A DNA stretch of 64,000 bases from Deinococcus grandis (GCF_001485435.1 NZ_BCMS01000001.1:815501-879500); one strand, 5' to 3'; numbered from the stretch's first letter, positions 17,677 through 29,888 are shown. Notes: generated by a model not told the origin, from the sequence alone. Translations and numbers: made by a program.

Positions 17677-18921
17677 TCAGATCTTCTTGAACAGCAGCGC
17701 GGCGTTCTGGCCGCCGAACGCGAAGGAGTTGCTCAGCGCGTACTCCACCTGCGCCTCGCGGGCTTCCAGGGGAATGTAGTCCAGGTCGAGGTCCGGGTCG
17801 GGGTCGGTGAGGTTGATGGTGGGCGGCAGGACGCCGTCCTTCAGCGCCTGCGCGACCGCGATGGCTTCCACGGCACCGGCCGCGCCGAGCAGATGCCCGG
17901 TCATGCTCTTCGTGGAGCTGACGGCCAGCTTGTGCGCGTGGTCGCCGAACACGTGCTTGATGCCCTGCGTTTCGTGCAGGTCGTTGAAGTGCGTGCTCGT
18001 GCCGTGCGCGTTGATGTACCCGACCTGATCGGGGTTCACGCCCGCCGTGGCGAGCGCCATGCGCATGGCGACCTGCGCGCCGCGGCCCTCGGGGGCGGGC
18101 ATGGTGATGTGGTGCGCGTCGGCGCTGGTGCCGTACCCGACGACCTCGGCGTAGATGGTCGCGCCGCGCTTCACGGCGTGCTCGTACTCTTCCAGCACGA
18201 CGACGCCCGCGCCCTCGCCCAGCACGAAGCCGTCACGGGTGGCGCTGAAGGGACGGCTGGCGAGTTCCGGCTCGTCGTTCCGGGTGGACAGCGCCTTCAT
18301 GTTCGAGAAGCCCCCGATCGCAATGGGCGTGATGGCGGCCTCGCTGCCCCCGGCGATCATCACGTCCGCCAGACCCAGCTGGATGTACCGCGCCGCGTCC
18401 CCGATCGCGCCCGTACCCGTGGCGCAGGCGGTCACGACCGTGCTGCTCGGGCCGGTCGCGCCGTACCGCATGGCGACGTGCCCGGTCGCCATGTTCGCGA
18501 TCATCATCGGGATGAACATGGGGCTGATGCGGCCCGGCCCGCGCGAGTGCAGCACCCCGGCCTGATCCTCGAAGGTCTTCACGCCGCCGATGCCGCTGCC
18601 GATCACGGTGCCGGTGCGCTCGCCGCGCAGCTGTTCTTCGCTCAGGCCGCTGTCCTGCACGGCCAGCGCCGCGCCCGCCAGGGCCAGCTGCACGTACCGG
18701 TCGAGTTTCTTCGCCTCGCGCGGATCCACGAACGCGGACAGATCGTCATTGACCTCACCCGCGATCTTGCTGCCGGTCTCCGCCGGGTCAAAGCGCGTGA
18801 TGGTCGCAATGCCGCTCTTCCCGGCCCGCTGCGCCTGCGCGAACGCCTGCGCGCCCACCCCGATGGGCGTGACCGGCCCCAGGCCCGTGATCACCACCCG
18901 TTTCAGTCCTGAAACACCCAC
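17677..18921 (-). CDS. fabF: 3-oxoacyl-[acyl-carrier-protein] synthase II
   Basis: 414 residues. GTG 18921 is chosen because AGGAGGG lies 9 bases upstream (18930-18936); the upstream open frame is not protein-like. Condensing-enzyme triad: Cys about 166 in VTACATGTGA, His in INAHGTSTHFND, His in KSMTGHLLGAAG. It elongates acyl-ACP with malonyl-ACP in fatty-acid synthesis. Last of the fabH-fabD-fabG-acpP-fabF series, 231 bases after acpP; that spacer holds a partial repeat (19112-19145) and may allow a separate message. Confidence 0.95.
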   Translation of the reverse strand: MGVSGLKRVVITGLGPVTPIGVGAQAFAQAQRAGKSGIATITRFDPAETGSKIAGEVNDDLSAFVDPREAKKLDRYVQLALAGAALAVQDSGLSEEQLRGERTGTVIGSGIGGVKTFEDQAGVLHSRGPGRISPMFIPMMIANMATGHVAMRYGATGPSSTVVTACATGTGAIGDAARYIQLGLADVMIAGGSEAAITPIAIGGFSNMKALSTRNDEPELASRPFSATRDGFVLGEGAGVVVLEEYEHAVKRGATIYAEVVGYGTSADAHHITMPAPEGRGAQVAMRMALATAGVNPDQVGYINAHGTSTHFNDLHETQGIKHVFGDHAHKLAVSSTKSMTGHLLGAAGAVEAIAVAQALKDGVLPPTINLTDPDPDLDLDYIPLEAREAQVEYALSNSFAFGGQNAALLFKKI

Positions 18922-19111
18922 TGGCTTCCCTCCTGACTGGGCGCGCCCACAGGGGCCACCCGGAAAAAGTCGGGGCGGGAGGCGGATCTGTGCCCGCACC
19001 CCGCCCGCCGTCCGTCCTGTGCGGACTTCTGCGGCGTCACTGAACTCCGCTCCGGGCACTCCGGCAAACCGCGCCTGCGTGCCCTGCGCTGCGTTCAGCG
19101 CCGCCCTTTCC

Positions 19112-19145
19112 CTGCTCGCTCCGCTCGGGTCGGGCTGACCCGACC
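19112..19145 (+). repeat. Interspersed repeat, partial copy F
   Basis: CTGCTCGCTCCGCTCGG followed by a short hairpin GGTCGGG-CTGA-CCCGACC. The box is the same as in the full repeats; the stem is different. It lies just downstream of acpP (read leftward) and may act as its terminator. Confidence 0.65.
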
Positions 19146-19152
19146 AGGGAAG

Positions 19153-19383
19153 TTATTGCTTGCTCTCGATGTAGTCGACAGCGGCCTGCACGGTGCGAAT
19201 CGTCTCGGCGTCCTCATCGCTGATGGTGATGCCGAACTTGTCTTCCAGACCCATGATCAGTTCCACGGTCTCCAGGCTGTCCGCGCCCAGGTCCTCCACG
19301 AAGCGGGCCTCGGGGCTCACCTTGTCGGCGTCGACACCCAGCTTGTCCACGATCACGTCTTTCACATCATCAAAAGTTGCCAT
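19153..19383 (-). CDS. acpP: Acyl carrier protein
   Basis: 76 residues, acidic, with the phosphopantetheine site GADSLE (Ser 36). Strong ribosome site CAGGAGGT 8 bases before ATG 19383. It carries the growing acyl chain for the neighbouring Fab enzymes. Length and sequence are fully typical. Confidence 0.97.
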   Translation of the reverse strand: MATFDDVKDVIVDKLGVDADKVSPEARFVEDLGADSLETVELIMGLEDKFGITISDEDAETIRTVQAAVDYIESKQ

Positions 19384-19518
19384 GAGTTCGTACCTCCTGA
19401 TACTGAAGTCTGCGCCAGTCTACACGCGGCGCCCATGAGAGTCGGCTGATTTGAACAGGGTCCAAAGGCCCGGAAAAAGGCGGGTATCACGCCGCTCCGC
19501 GCGGCAAGTTCCCTGACG

Positions 19519-19571
19519 GAGCGGTTCAGGTCTCTTTGAAGAACAGCGCCCTTGGGAGACCTGAACGCCGC

Positions 19572-19573
<2 letters not shown>
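19519..19573 (-). terminator. Long stem-loop at the end of fabG
   Basis: GAGCGGTTCAGGTCTC (19519-19534) pairs with the segment 19556-19573 (one 2-base bulge), with a 21-base loop. The arm overlaps the fabG stop codon. Between fabG and acpP it could attenuate transcription or stabilise the upstream mRNA so that acpP is expressed at a different level. Confidence 0.55.
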
Positions 19574-20321
<748 letters not shown>

Positions 20322-20355
20322 GGGTGGATGCTCCAGGGAATTGGGCGGTGGGGAT

Positions 20356-21261
20356 TCACAGGGTGAAGTCCTGCACCTGCGCGGCGGTGCCGACGTTGAT
20401 GGTGCGGGCGTCGGGCAGGATGCGCTTGACGAGGCCGGTCAGGACGGTGCCGGGGCCGAACTCGATGAACACGTCGGCGCCTGCTTCGGCGAGGGCCTGG
20501 ATGGTCTCGACCCAGCGCACGGCGCCGGTGATCTGCTCGGTCAGCAGGCCCGGCAGGGCGGTGGGGTCGGTGTTCGGCTGCGCGGTGACGTTCGCGTAGA
20601 CGGGGAAGGCGGTCGGCGCGAACGCGGTCGTCTGGAGCTCCGGGGCGAGCCCAGCCGCGGCGGGCGCCATCAGCGGGCAGTGGAAGGGCGCGCTGACCTT
20701 CAGGGGAATGGCTTTCAGGCCACGGGCTTTCAGGGCGGCGTTCGCGGCGTCCACGCCGTCTTTCGTGCCGCTGATGACGGTCTGGGTGGGGGCGTTGAAG
20801 TTCGCGGGCTGCGCGCCCTCGGTCCCGGCGCAGACTTCCGCGACGATGGCCGGGTCGCCCATGACGGCGCTCATGGCGCCCGCGCCGACCGGGACGGCGG
20901 CCTGCATGAGTTCGCCACGCTGGCGGGTCAGGCGCAGCGCGTCCCCGAGGCTCAGGGCGTCGGCGGCCACCAGCGCGGAGTACTCGCCCAGCGAGTGCCC
21001 GGCGGCGAACGCGGGCGTCAGGCCGGTCTGGGCGCGCCACGCGCGGTACGCGGCGACGCTCGCGGCGACCAGGGCCGGCTGCTGGTTGGCGGTCAGGGTC
21101 AGGTCCTCCAGCGGCCCCTGTTCGATCAAGGCGCGCAGGCCCGGCAGGACGTGCTCGACCTGCGTGTACACCTCGGCAGCCTCGGGGAACGCGGCGGTCA
21201 GGTCGGCGCCCATGCCGACGCTGTGCGAGCCCTGTCCGGGAAAGAGTGCGGCGATCTTCAT
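20356..21261 (-). CDS. fabD: Malonyl-CoA:ACP transacylase
   Basis: 301 residues. ATG 21261 overlaps the fabH stop (ATGA). Active-site Ser 90 in GHSLGEY, PGQGSHSVGMG near the N-terminus, catalytic His in SAPFHCPLM, and a C-terminal GPGTVLTGLVKR. It loads malonyl onto ACP for FabH and FabF. Confidence 0.95.
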   Translation of the reverse strand: MKIAALFPGQGSHSVGMGADLTAAFPEAAEVYTQVEHVLPGLRALIEQGPLEDLTLTANQQPALVAASVAAYRAWRAQTGLTPAFAAGHSLGEYSALVAADALSLGDALRLTRQRGELMQAAVPVGAGAMSAVMGDPAIVAEVCAGTEGAQPANFNAPTQTVISGTKDGVDAANAALKARGLKAIPLKVSAPFHCPLMAPAAAGLAPELQTTAFAPTAFPVYANVTAQPNTDPTALPGLLTEQITGAVRWVETIQALAEAGADVFIEFGPGTVLTGLVKRILPDARTINVGTAAQVQDFTL

Positions 21262-22310
21262 GCGTTCACCTCTGCCTGCTGCTCGCCCCGCTCCTCGGCC
21301 CTCAGGCTGGGCGCGCCGCCCCACCATTTCATGGTGCCCGCCACCCAGCTCAGGCCGCCGCCGAACGCGATCAGCAGGAGCTGCTGCCCGTCCGTGATCT
21401 GACCGGCGTCCACGCCCTCGCGCAGCACGAGCGGGACGGTCGCGGAACTGGTGTTCCCGTAGCGGTCGAGGTTCACGATGGTCTTGCTCATGGGCAGCCC
21501 GAAGCGGTCCATGGCCGCCTCGATGATCCGCACGTTCGCCTGGTGCGGGATGACCCAGTCCACGTCGGCGGTGGTCAGGCCACTCTTGGCGAGCACCTGC
21601 GTGCCGCTGTCGCCCAGGACGCGCACGGCGAACTTGAAGACCTCGCGGCCGTTCATGCCGACTGATTCGCCCATGGGGAACCCGCCCGGCAGCTGGGGGG
21701 CGGCGCAGCGCAGGTACAGGCTGGACCCGCCGTTCCCATCGGCGCCCATGATGAAGTCCTGGAAGCCGTACCCGGCGGGGACCGGGCCGACCACGGCGGC
21801 GCCCGCGCCGTCCCCGAAGAGGATGGCGGTGTTGCGGTCGTTCTGGTCCACGACCTTGCTCAGCGCCTCGGCCCCCACCACGAGCACGCGCCGGGCGCTG
21901 CCCGCGAGGATCAGGCCCTGCGCGACGCTCAGGGCGTACACGAAGCCGCTGCACGCGGTGCTCAGGTCGAAGGCGGCCGCGCCGGTCAGGCCGACCTGCA
22001 TGCCGATCAGCGCGGCGGTGGACGGCATCAGCGCGTCGGGGCTGACGGTGGCGCAGATGACGGCGTCCACCTCGTGCAGCGCCTGCGGGTCGCGGCGCAG
22101 CATGTCGCGCACGGCGCCGACGCCCACGTCGCTGGTGTACTCGTCGGGCGCGCTGAAGCGGCGTTCGCGGATGCCGGTGCGGGACTCGATCCAGTCGGCG
22201 TTGGTGTCCATGCGGGCCTCGAAGTCGCTGTTCGGCACGACGCGTTCGGGGACGTACATGCCCAGCGCCGTGATGCCCAGCGTGGGCCGGGTGGGGGAGG
22301 GGTCGCTCAT
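21258..22310 (-). CDS. fabH: 3-oxoacyl-ACP synthase III (initiation condensing enzyme)
   Basis: 350 residues, slightly longer than usual because of a 10-residue N-terminal lead. Catalytic Cys 120 in STACSGF, His in VIPHQANVRI, Asn in NLDRYGNTS: the complete FabH triad. First gene of the fab cluster. Its ATG is 6 bases after a TACGGT box and a palindrome overlaps the -35 (see 22317-22345). Confidence 0.95.
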   Translation of the reverse strand: MSDPSPTRPTLGITALGMYVPERVVPNSDFEARMDTNADWIESRTGIRERRFSAPDEYTSDVGVGAVRDMLRRDPQALHEVDAVICATVSPDALMPSTAALIGMQVGLTGAAAFDLSTACSGFVYALSVAQGLILAGSARRVLVVGAEALSKVVDQNDRNTAILFGDGAGAAVVGPVPAGYGFQDFIMGADGNGGSSLYLRCAAPQLPGGFPMGESVGMNGREVFKFAVRVLGDSGTQVLAKSGLTTADVDWVIPHQANVRIIEAAMDRFGLPMSKTIVNLDRYGNTSSATVPLVLREGVDAGQITDGQQLLLIAFGGGLSWVAGTMKWWGGAPSLRAEERGEQQAEVNA

Positions 22311-22316
22311 GGGGGC

Positions 22317-22345
22317 ACCGTAGCATTCTTTGAACGGACGTTCAA
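22317..22345 (-). promoter_or_regulatory. fab promoter with palindromic operator
   Basis: On the minus strand TTGAAC (22340-22345) and TACGGT (22317-22322) are separated by exactly 17 bases, a near-consensus sigma-70 promoter ending 6 bases before the fabH ATG. The inverted repeat TTGAACG-GA-CGTTCAA (22330-22345) covers the -35 box. Two 7-bp half-sites spaced by 2 are typical of TetR-family operators, a family that often controls fatty-acid genes. The regulator is not in this window. Confidence 0.7.
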
Positions 22346-22417
22346 TGAATTGAGTTCAGAGTTCGTCCGGCCGTCCGGGCCGCCACGCTCACCCGCCTCA
22401 TCAGGCCCAGGAGACCG

Positions 22418-22452
22418 AAAAAGCCGGGGCGCTCCCGCAGGAACGCCCCGGC
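22418..22452 (-). terminator. Rho-independent terminator of trigger factor gene
   Basis: Read on the minus strand, GCCGGGGCG/CGCCCCGGC (perfect 9-bp core) is followed by TTTTT. Separates tig from the fab operon. Confidence 0.85.
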
Positions 22453-22465
22453 CCTTTACGCGGGA

Positions 22466-23764
22466 TTACTCCGCGCTGTTCTCGGTGCTCTCTTCGGTGC
22501 TCTCGGCGGCCTCGCTGCCTTCGCTCTTGGCGCCGGACAGCTGGGCGATGGCCTGCTGCAGGCCCTTCTCGCGCACGAGGCTGATGTAGTACGAGTTGAT
22601 GCCGTTCGGCCCGAGCTGCTTGCTCAGCTCGGCCGGGGTCAGGCCGTTGGCCTGCGCCAGGGCGTTCATGGTCTGGTTGAACTCGGCGTCGCTGACCTGA
22701 ACCTTCAGGTCTTCTGCCAGTTTCTCCAGCACCAGGTCACGCTTCACGCGGCTCTCGGCGTTCTTGCCCAGGTCGGCCATGAAGTCGTCCAGCTTGCCCT
22801 GCTCCTGCATGAACGCCTCGTACTCGCCCCACTTGACGCCCTGGCGGCCCAGGTCGTCCTTGATCTCTTCCAGCATGCCCTCGCGGCGGCGGTCCAGCAG
22901 CGCCTGGGGAATGTCGGCTTCCATGCCGTCGACCAGCGCGGTGATGAACTCCTCGCGGCGGGCGGCTTCGCCTTCCTGCTGCGCGCGGCGCTCCAGTTCA
23001 CCCTTCAGGTCGCCTCTGAGGCGCTCCAGCGAGTCGAAGTTCAGGCTGCCCGCGAACGCGTCGTCGAGCTCCTGCAGCTGCTTGGTCTTCACGTCCACGA
23101 CCTTGACGGTCACGGTGTGCTCGGGGTGCTCGTGGTCGCCGTGGCTGTGCGCGGGCACGGTGATCTCCACGGTGTCGCCCTTGGTCTTGCCGACCAGCGC
23201 GTCACGGACGTGTGCCTCGGCGACGTCCAGGTACACGGGGTACGTGCCGCCGTCCTCGCCCTCTTCCTCGATGGTCACCTGGTCGCCGGCCTCGATGGGA
23301 CGCTCGACGCTCTCGAAGGTGGCGTTGCGCTCGCGCAGGTCGTTCAGGGTGCGCTCGAGCACCTCGCCCGTGATCTCGGGCGCGGCGGCGCTGAGGCTCA
23401 GGCCGCTCCAGTCGGCGAGTTTCACTTCGGGGTACGTCTCGCCCTTCACGGTGAACTCGAACGTCTGGCCGCTGGCCAGGGTCTGCGGCTCGATGCTGGC
23501 GTCCACGAGGCTGAGTTTCAGTTCGCGGGCGGCCTGGGTGTAGTGGGTTTCCAGCAGGCGGTCACGGACTTCCTGCTCGACGTAGCCCTTGCCCACGCGA
23601 CCTTCGATGACCTTGCGGGGAGCCTTGCCGGGGCGGAAGCCGGGCACGCGCACGTCGCGCGCCAGACCGGCCCACACCTGGTCGTAGGCGCGGTTCACTT
23701 CGGCGGCGGGCACCGACACCTTGAATTCCACCTTGTTGCCTTCTCTGCTGATCAGCTCTGCCAT
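22466..23764 (-). CDS. tig: Trigger factor, ribosome-bound chaperone
   Basis: 432 residues. The N-terminal ribosome-binding domain carries the signature as VPGFRPGKAPRKVIEGRVG. The FKBP-type PPIase region lies at about 150-245 (DQVTIEEEGEDGG, YLDVAEAHVRDALVG). The C-terminal arms are helical. It ends in an acidic Glu/Ser tail (ESTEESTENSAE). It binds nascent chains at the exit tunnel. Stand-alone gene, with a terminator at 22418-22452. Confidence 0.96.
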   Translation of the reverse strand: MAELISREGNKVEFKVSVPAAEVNRAYDQVWAGLARDVRVPGFRPGKAPRKVIEGRVGKGYVEQEVRDRLLETHYTQAARELKLSLVDASIEPQTLASGQTFEFTVKGETYPEVKLADWSGLSLSAAAPEITGEVLERTLNDLRERNATFESVERPIEAGDQVTIEEEGEDGGTYPVYLDVAEAHVRDALVGKTKGDTVEITVPAHSHGDHEHPEHTVTVKVVDVKTKQLQELDDAFAGSLNFDSLERLRGDLKGELERRAQQEGEAARREEFITALVDGMEADIPQALLDRRREGMLEEIKDDLGRQGVKWGEYEAFMQEQGKLDDFMADLGKNAESRVKRDLVLEKLAEDLKVQVSDAEFNQTMNALAQANGLTPAELSKQLGPNGINSYYISLVREKGLQQAIAQLSGAKSEGSEAAESTEESTENSAE

Positions 23765-23913
23765 TGGGTCTCCCGTCTGCGCCGCCTCCGCCCGCCGTCA
23801 GGCCCCGGTGGGGGTGCGTGCGGGCGTGCGCGGCGCGTTCCTCTGTTGAATCTGCCCTGCCGCTCACCGGCTCCCCACCAGTGCGGGGGCCTGGGCGCGA
23901 CATGCCGCCAAGC

Positions 23914-23919
23914 ATGATA
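23914..23919 (-). promoter_or_regulatory. Candidate -10 (TATCAT) for tig
   Basis: TATCAT lies about 150 bases upstream of the tig ATG on the minus strand in a locally AT-richer patch; no clear -35 is visible. The rest of the 260-bp spacer (23765-24024) shows no gene. Confidence 0.3.
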
Positions 23920-24024
23920 GTGCATTTGCGCGCAGTGGGCAGAGAGACGCGGTGCTGGGCCGCCGGGGCAGAATGCAGAGGCGGCCCCTGCCCGCTGTGG
24001 GTGAGGCCGCCGCTGCGCTGCGTG

Positions 24025-24110
<86 letters not shown>

Positions 24111-24186
24111 ACGCTGGTTGTGTCCGCCTGTCCGGCGTGAAATGAAATCCGGCCCTGGGCTCACGCCTGGGGCCGGAATTTCGGTG

Positions 24187-24264
24187 TGGGGTGGATTATG
24201 GGATTTGAACCCACGACCTCCGCTTCCACAGAGCGGCGCTCTAACCGGCTGAGCTAAACCCACC
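24187..24264 (-). tRNA. tRNA-His (anticodon GUG)
   Basis: Acceptor GTGGGTT pairs with AATCCAC. The extra G at position -1 (24264) faces discriminator C, the hallmark of tRNA-His. Anticodon loop CTGTGGA between CCGCT and AGCGG. CCA is encoded (24187-24189). It lies 76 bases from tRNA-Leu and is probably cotranscribed with it. Confidence 0.96.
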
Positions 24265-24307
24265 ACGCTGGCCCACGTCCTGTCAGGCCCACACAGATTA
24301 AAGGCAG

Positions 24308-24342
24308 GGGGGCCACCTGTCAATCCCATGCGGGCGGCGGGT
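24308..24342 (-). terminator. Stem-loop after the oxidase operon
   Basis: GGGGCCACC/GGTGGCCCC arms flank a 20-base loop just past the cytochrome c stop codon. No T run on the minus strand. Also separates the operon from the tRNAs. Confidence 0.45.
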
Positions 24343-24354
24343 GGCCCCGGCAGG

Positions 24355-24785
24355 TCACTGGAGGGTCTTCACGTACGCCTGGATGGCGTCCATCTGCGCG
24401 TCGGTGGGGGGCGCGCCGTCCAGGCCGGTGGTGGCGAAGCGGGGCATCACGACGCCCAGCGTGCGGCCGTCCGGGGTTTTCCCGTCCAGCACCGCGTGCC
24501 GGAAGTCGGCGGCGCTCCAGCTACCCACGACCTTCAGGGCGGGGCCGACCGCGCCCTCGGCCTTCGCGCCGTGGCAGCCGGCGCAGTTCCCGGCATACAG
24601 GACGCTGCCGTCCGGGGTGGCGGCGCTGCTGGCCGCCGCGACGACCGCGCCGCTGCCCGTGCCCGCCAGGCGGTGCCCGACCCCGTACGAGCCGGCGCCC
24701 AGCGCCGCGCCCAGCACCAGCAGGCCAACGAAGCCCGCGATCTGCCCCGGCGTGAACCAGCCCCCGTGGGTCTCGTTCATGCCGC

Positions 24786-24789
<4 letters not shown>
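24355..24789 (-). CDS. Membrane-anchored c-type cytochrome
   Basis: 144 residues with one N-terminal membrane segment (about 16-38) and a single class I cytochrome c domain: haem site CAGCH (Cys 69, Cys 72, His 73) and the Met ligand in VVMPRF. GTG 24789 overlaps the oxidase subunit I stop (GTGA); ATG 24780 is an alternative. It is a likely electron donor to the ba3-type oxidase encoded just upstream. Confidence 0.9.
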
Positions 24790-26512
<1,723 letters not shown>

Positions 26513-26516
<4 letters not shown>

Positions 26517-27109
26517 TGGGTCTCCTTGGCGCCTGTGGCAGGCGGATCGACCACGAAGCGGGTGATCATGTTGTGATGCCCCACCCCGCAGTACTCGTTG
26601 CAGATGGCGTGCTGCTCGCCCGGGTGGCGGAACGTGACGGTCAGGGAGGCGACGTGCCCGGGCAGGATCTCGGCGTTGATGTTCGTGCCGGTCACCTCGA
26701 ACCCGTGCGCGACGTCGGTCGCGGTGACGTGCAGCGTGACCGGCACGCCCGCCGGGACGCGCAGCACCGCCGGCTGGAACGTGAAGTTCCCCGCCACGAT
26801 GTACGCGTCCAGGGTGCCCTGATCATTCAGAAGGGGCTGCCCGGCCGCGTCCACGACCAGGCCCGGTTTCACGAAGGGCGTCGCGGCCAGATTCTTCGGA
26901 TCCACACGGCCCCGGACGATGGGCCCGTCGTGGGCATGCCCGCTGCCCGCGTCCAGCAGGGGGTAGGTGCCGCTGACCACGCTGGCCAGCACGCCCACGA
27001 ACAGCAGCGCCGTCATGACCGCCGCCACGCCCAGCCACGCAGTCTCGTAGCGTTCCAGCGCGTGGTGGTCCAGCCGGGCGGGCGGGGCGGATTCAGGAGC
27101 GCGGCTCAT
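26513..27109 (-). CDS. cbaB: Cytochrome c oxidase ba3-type, subunit II (CuA)
   Basis: 198 residues from ATG 27109, one N-terminal membrane helix (about 25-47) and a cupredoxin domain ending in the CuA site CNEYCGVGHHNM. An upstream in-frame codon exists, but ATG 27109 sits right behind the small subunit gene (stop 27111-27113). It accepts electrons from cytochrome c and passes them to subunit I. Confidence 0.92.
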
Positions 27110-27110
27110 G

Positions 27111-27242
27111 TCAGGCCCGCCCCTGCAGGACACCCAGCGCCAGCATCCACAGGCTCAGGATGCTCAGCACCAGGGTGATCACCACGACCAGCGTGCCGCG
27201 CGGGGCCTCGCCGCCCTCCTGCGGGTGGTGCGGGCCACTCAC
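27111..27242 (-). CDS. cbaD: Small single-helix subunit of the ba3-type oxidase
   Basis: 43 residues, GTG start overlapping the CBS-gene stop (GTGA), ending one base before the subunit II ATG. A polar N-terminus (SGPHHPQEGGEAPRG) is followed by one membrane helix (TLVVVITLVLSILSLWML). Thermus ba3 oxidase has a short single-helix subunit IIa encoded next to subunit II, and this gene has the same size, topology and place. It is too short for ordinary gene calling. Confidence 0.75.
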   Translation of the reverse strand: MSGPHHPQEGGEAPRGTLVVVITLVLSILSLWMLALGVLQGRA

Positions 27243-27688
27243 GCCTGCGCCTCCGCACCACTGGCGGTACCGGGCTTGAGTCCGTCCTCGTACGCGTAGT
27301 CGCGCAGCACGTCACTGACGGTCACGACGCCCACCACGCGCCGCTGGTCGTCCACGACCGGCAGGGCGCCCACCCGGTGGGTGAGCATGGTGTGCGCCGC
27401 GTCGCGGGCGTCCGCGTCGGGACGGGTCGTGAGCACCGAGCGGCGCATCACGTCCGCCACGGACACGGCCGCCAGTCGCGTCGTGGCCTCCCAGGGGGAG
27501 AGGCTGGACACGCGGCTGGGCATGGCCTCGCGCACGTCGCGGTCGGTCACGATGCCCACCAGGGTCGCGCCGTCCATCACCGGCAGGCGGCGGATGCCGC
27601 GCGAGCGCATCAGGTGCGCCGCGTCCGGCAGGGACAGGGTCGGGGCCGCCGTGATCACCGGGGCCGTCATCAGATCAAGTACTCGCAT
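27239..27688 (-). CDS. CBS-domain pair protein
   Basis: 149 residues made of two CBS domains: RVLDLMTAPVITAAP...GIRRLPVMDG...GIVTDRDV and VADVMRRSVLTTRPD...VGALPVVDD...GVVTVSDVL. Such pairs bind adenine nucleotides and sense energy state. ATG 27688 has GGAGGTG upstream. As first gene of the oxidase operon it may report nucleotide levels to oxidase expression or assembly; that role is inferred from position only. Confidence 0.88.
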   Translation of the reverse strand: MRVLDLMTAPVITAAPTLSLPDAAHLMRSRGIRRLPVMDGATLVGIVTDRDVREAMPSRVSSLSPWEATTRLAAVSVADVMRRSVLTTRPDADARDAAHTMLTHRVGALPVVDDQRRVVGVVTVSDVLRDYAYEDGLKPGTASGAEAQA

Positions 27689-27720
27689 GGAACACCTCCA
27701 TGCCGTGAGGGTCCAGTGAG

Positions 27721-27740
27721 GGCATTACGAAGGCATTACG
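27721..27740. promoter_or_regulatory. Direct repeat GGCATTACG x2, 11-bp period
   Basis: GGCATTACG at 27721-27729 and 27732-27740, start to start 11 bp (one helical turn), upstream of the CBS/oxidase operon and downstream of a BTAD-type regulator gene. Direct repeats with this period are the known site type of SARP regulators. The rest of the 142-bp spacer contains a hairpin GAGGGCCC/GGGCCCTTC that may end the regulator message. Confidence 0.4.
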
Positions 27741-27830
27741 GCCCGATCGGCCCCAATTCAGGCCGTCTGGGCGCAGCAGCAGCGAGGGCCCCGGCGGTGA
27801 CCAGGGCCCTTCATCCAGCCCGCCTGTCCG

Positions 27831-28634
27831 TCAGGTGCGGTCGCCGGAACCGGCGGGGCGGAACGGCGCGTCCACGCACGGCAGTTCGCCCTCCTTGAGC
27901 CGCTCGGCGAACGCCACCGTCTCCGGCAGCGGCGTGTCCCCGATCTCGGTCAGGAGGTACTGCCGGTAGCGGCGGTAGTACTCGGTCGCCGCGTACCGGT
28001 CCCGGGTCATCGCCAGACACGCCATCAGCCGCTGGTGGTGATCCTCCCCGATCAGCGGGTCGGTCTGCGCGGCCCGCACGAGATCCTGCGCCGCCAGCGG
28101 GCACTCGTGCGCCGCGCAGTGCAGCCGCGCCAGGGTCAGGTGCGCCTCCACGACCGCCGCGCGGTGCGCCTGCCGCGCCTCCTGCACCCACTCGCCCGTC
28201 AGGTGCGGCAGGTACTCGCCGTCCGCGCACGCCAGCGCCCGGCGCAGCAGTTCCTCCTGCGCGCGCGGCAGTTCGGCCTCCCGCGCGCCGTGCAGCGCCC
28301 GGTGCAGCGCCGCCGTGTCACTGGCCGCCAGCAGGTCCGGGTGCAGCGCGTACCGCCCGCCCCGCTCGGTCACCGCCTCCGGGAAGTCCAGCGCGTGCCG
28401 CAGCCGGTGCAGCGCCACCCGGAAGCGGTTCGCGGCGGCCGGAGTGTCCTCCAGATCCCACAGGTCCCGCAGCAGGTCATGCCGGTAGCGGCCGTCCGGG
28501 TGCGCGTGCAGGTACCACAGCAGTTCCTCCGCGCTGCGCGCGGGCCACGTGACCGGCACGCCGCCGCGCAGCACCTCCGCCTGCCCCAGTGAGCGCAGCA
28601 GCCAGTCCCCATTCGGCCTGTCCCCGTCCGTCAT
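27831..28634 (-). CDS. BTAD/SARP-type transcriptional regulator
   Basis: 267 residues. ATG 28634 has AGGAGG upstream. N-terminal winged helix (about 10-90: RSLGQAEVLRGGVPVTW, ELLWYLHAHPDGRYRHDLL, ANRFRVALHRLRHAL) followed by a bacterial transcriptional activation domain (helical repeats, about 100-250, including LPHLTGEWVQEARQAH and RYAATEYYRRYRQYL). No receiver or ATPase domain. Targets are unknown; the adjacent oxidase operon with its 11-bp-period direct repeat is a candidate. Confidence 0.82.
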   Translation of the reverse strand: MTDGDRPNGDWLLRSLGQAEVLRGGVPVTWPARSAEELLWYLHAHPDGRYRHDLLRDLWDLEDTPAAANRFRVALHRLRHALDFPEAVTERGGRYALHPDLLAASDTAALHRALHGAREAELPRAQEELLRRALACADGEYLPHLTGEWVQEARQAHRAAVVEAHLTLARLHCAAHECPLAAQDLVRAAQTDPLIGEDHHQRLMACLAMTRDRYAATEYYRRYRQYLLTEIGDTPLPETVAFAERLKEGELPCVDAPFRPAGSGDRT

Positions 28635-28714
28635 GCCCGCCACCTCCTGCCCCCATGGTGCCACGCCCAGGCGCGCGCAGGTGTCCCGCCCGCAGGGAGT
28701 ACGCTGGGGGGCAC

Positions 28715-29857
<1,143 letters not shown>

Positions 29858-29888
29858 ACACGCTGAGCACCGCCGGGAACACGGCAAA

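Noticed and set aside
18922..19059. 46-codon N-terminal extension of fabF
   Set aside because: Sequence is not FabF-like, and a strong ribosome site directly precedes GTG 18921.
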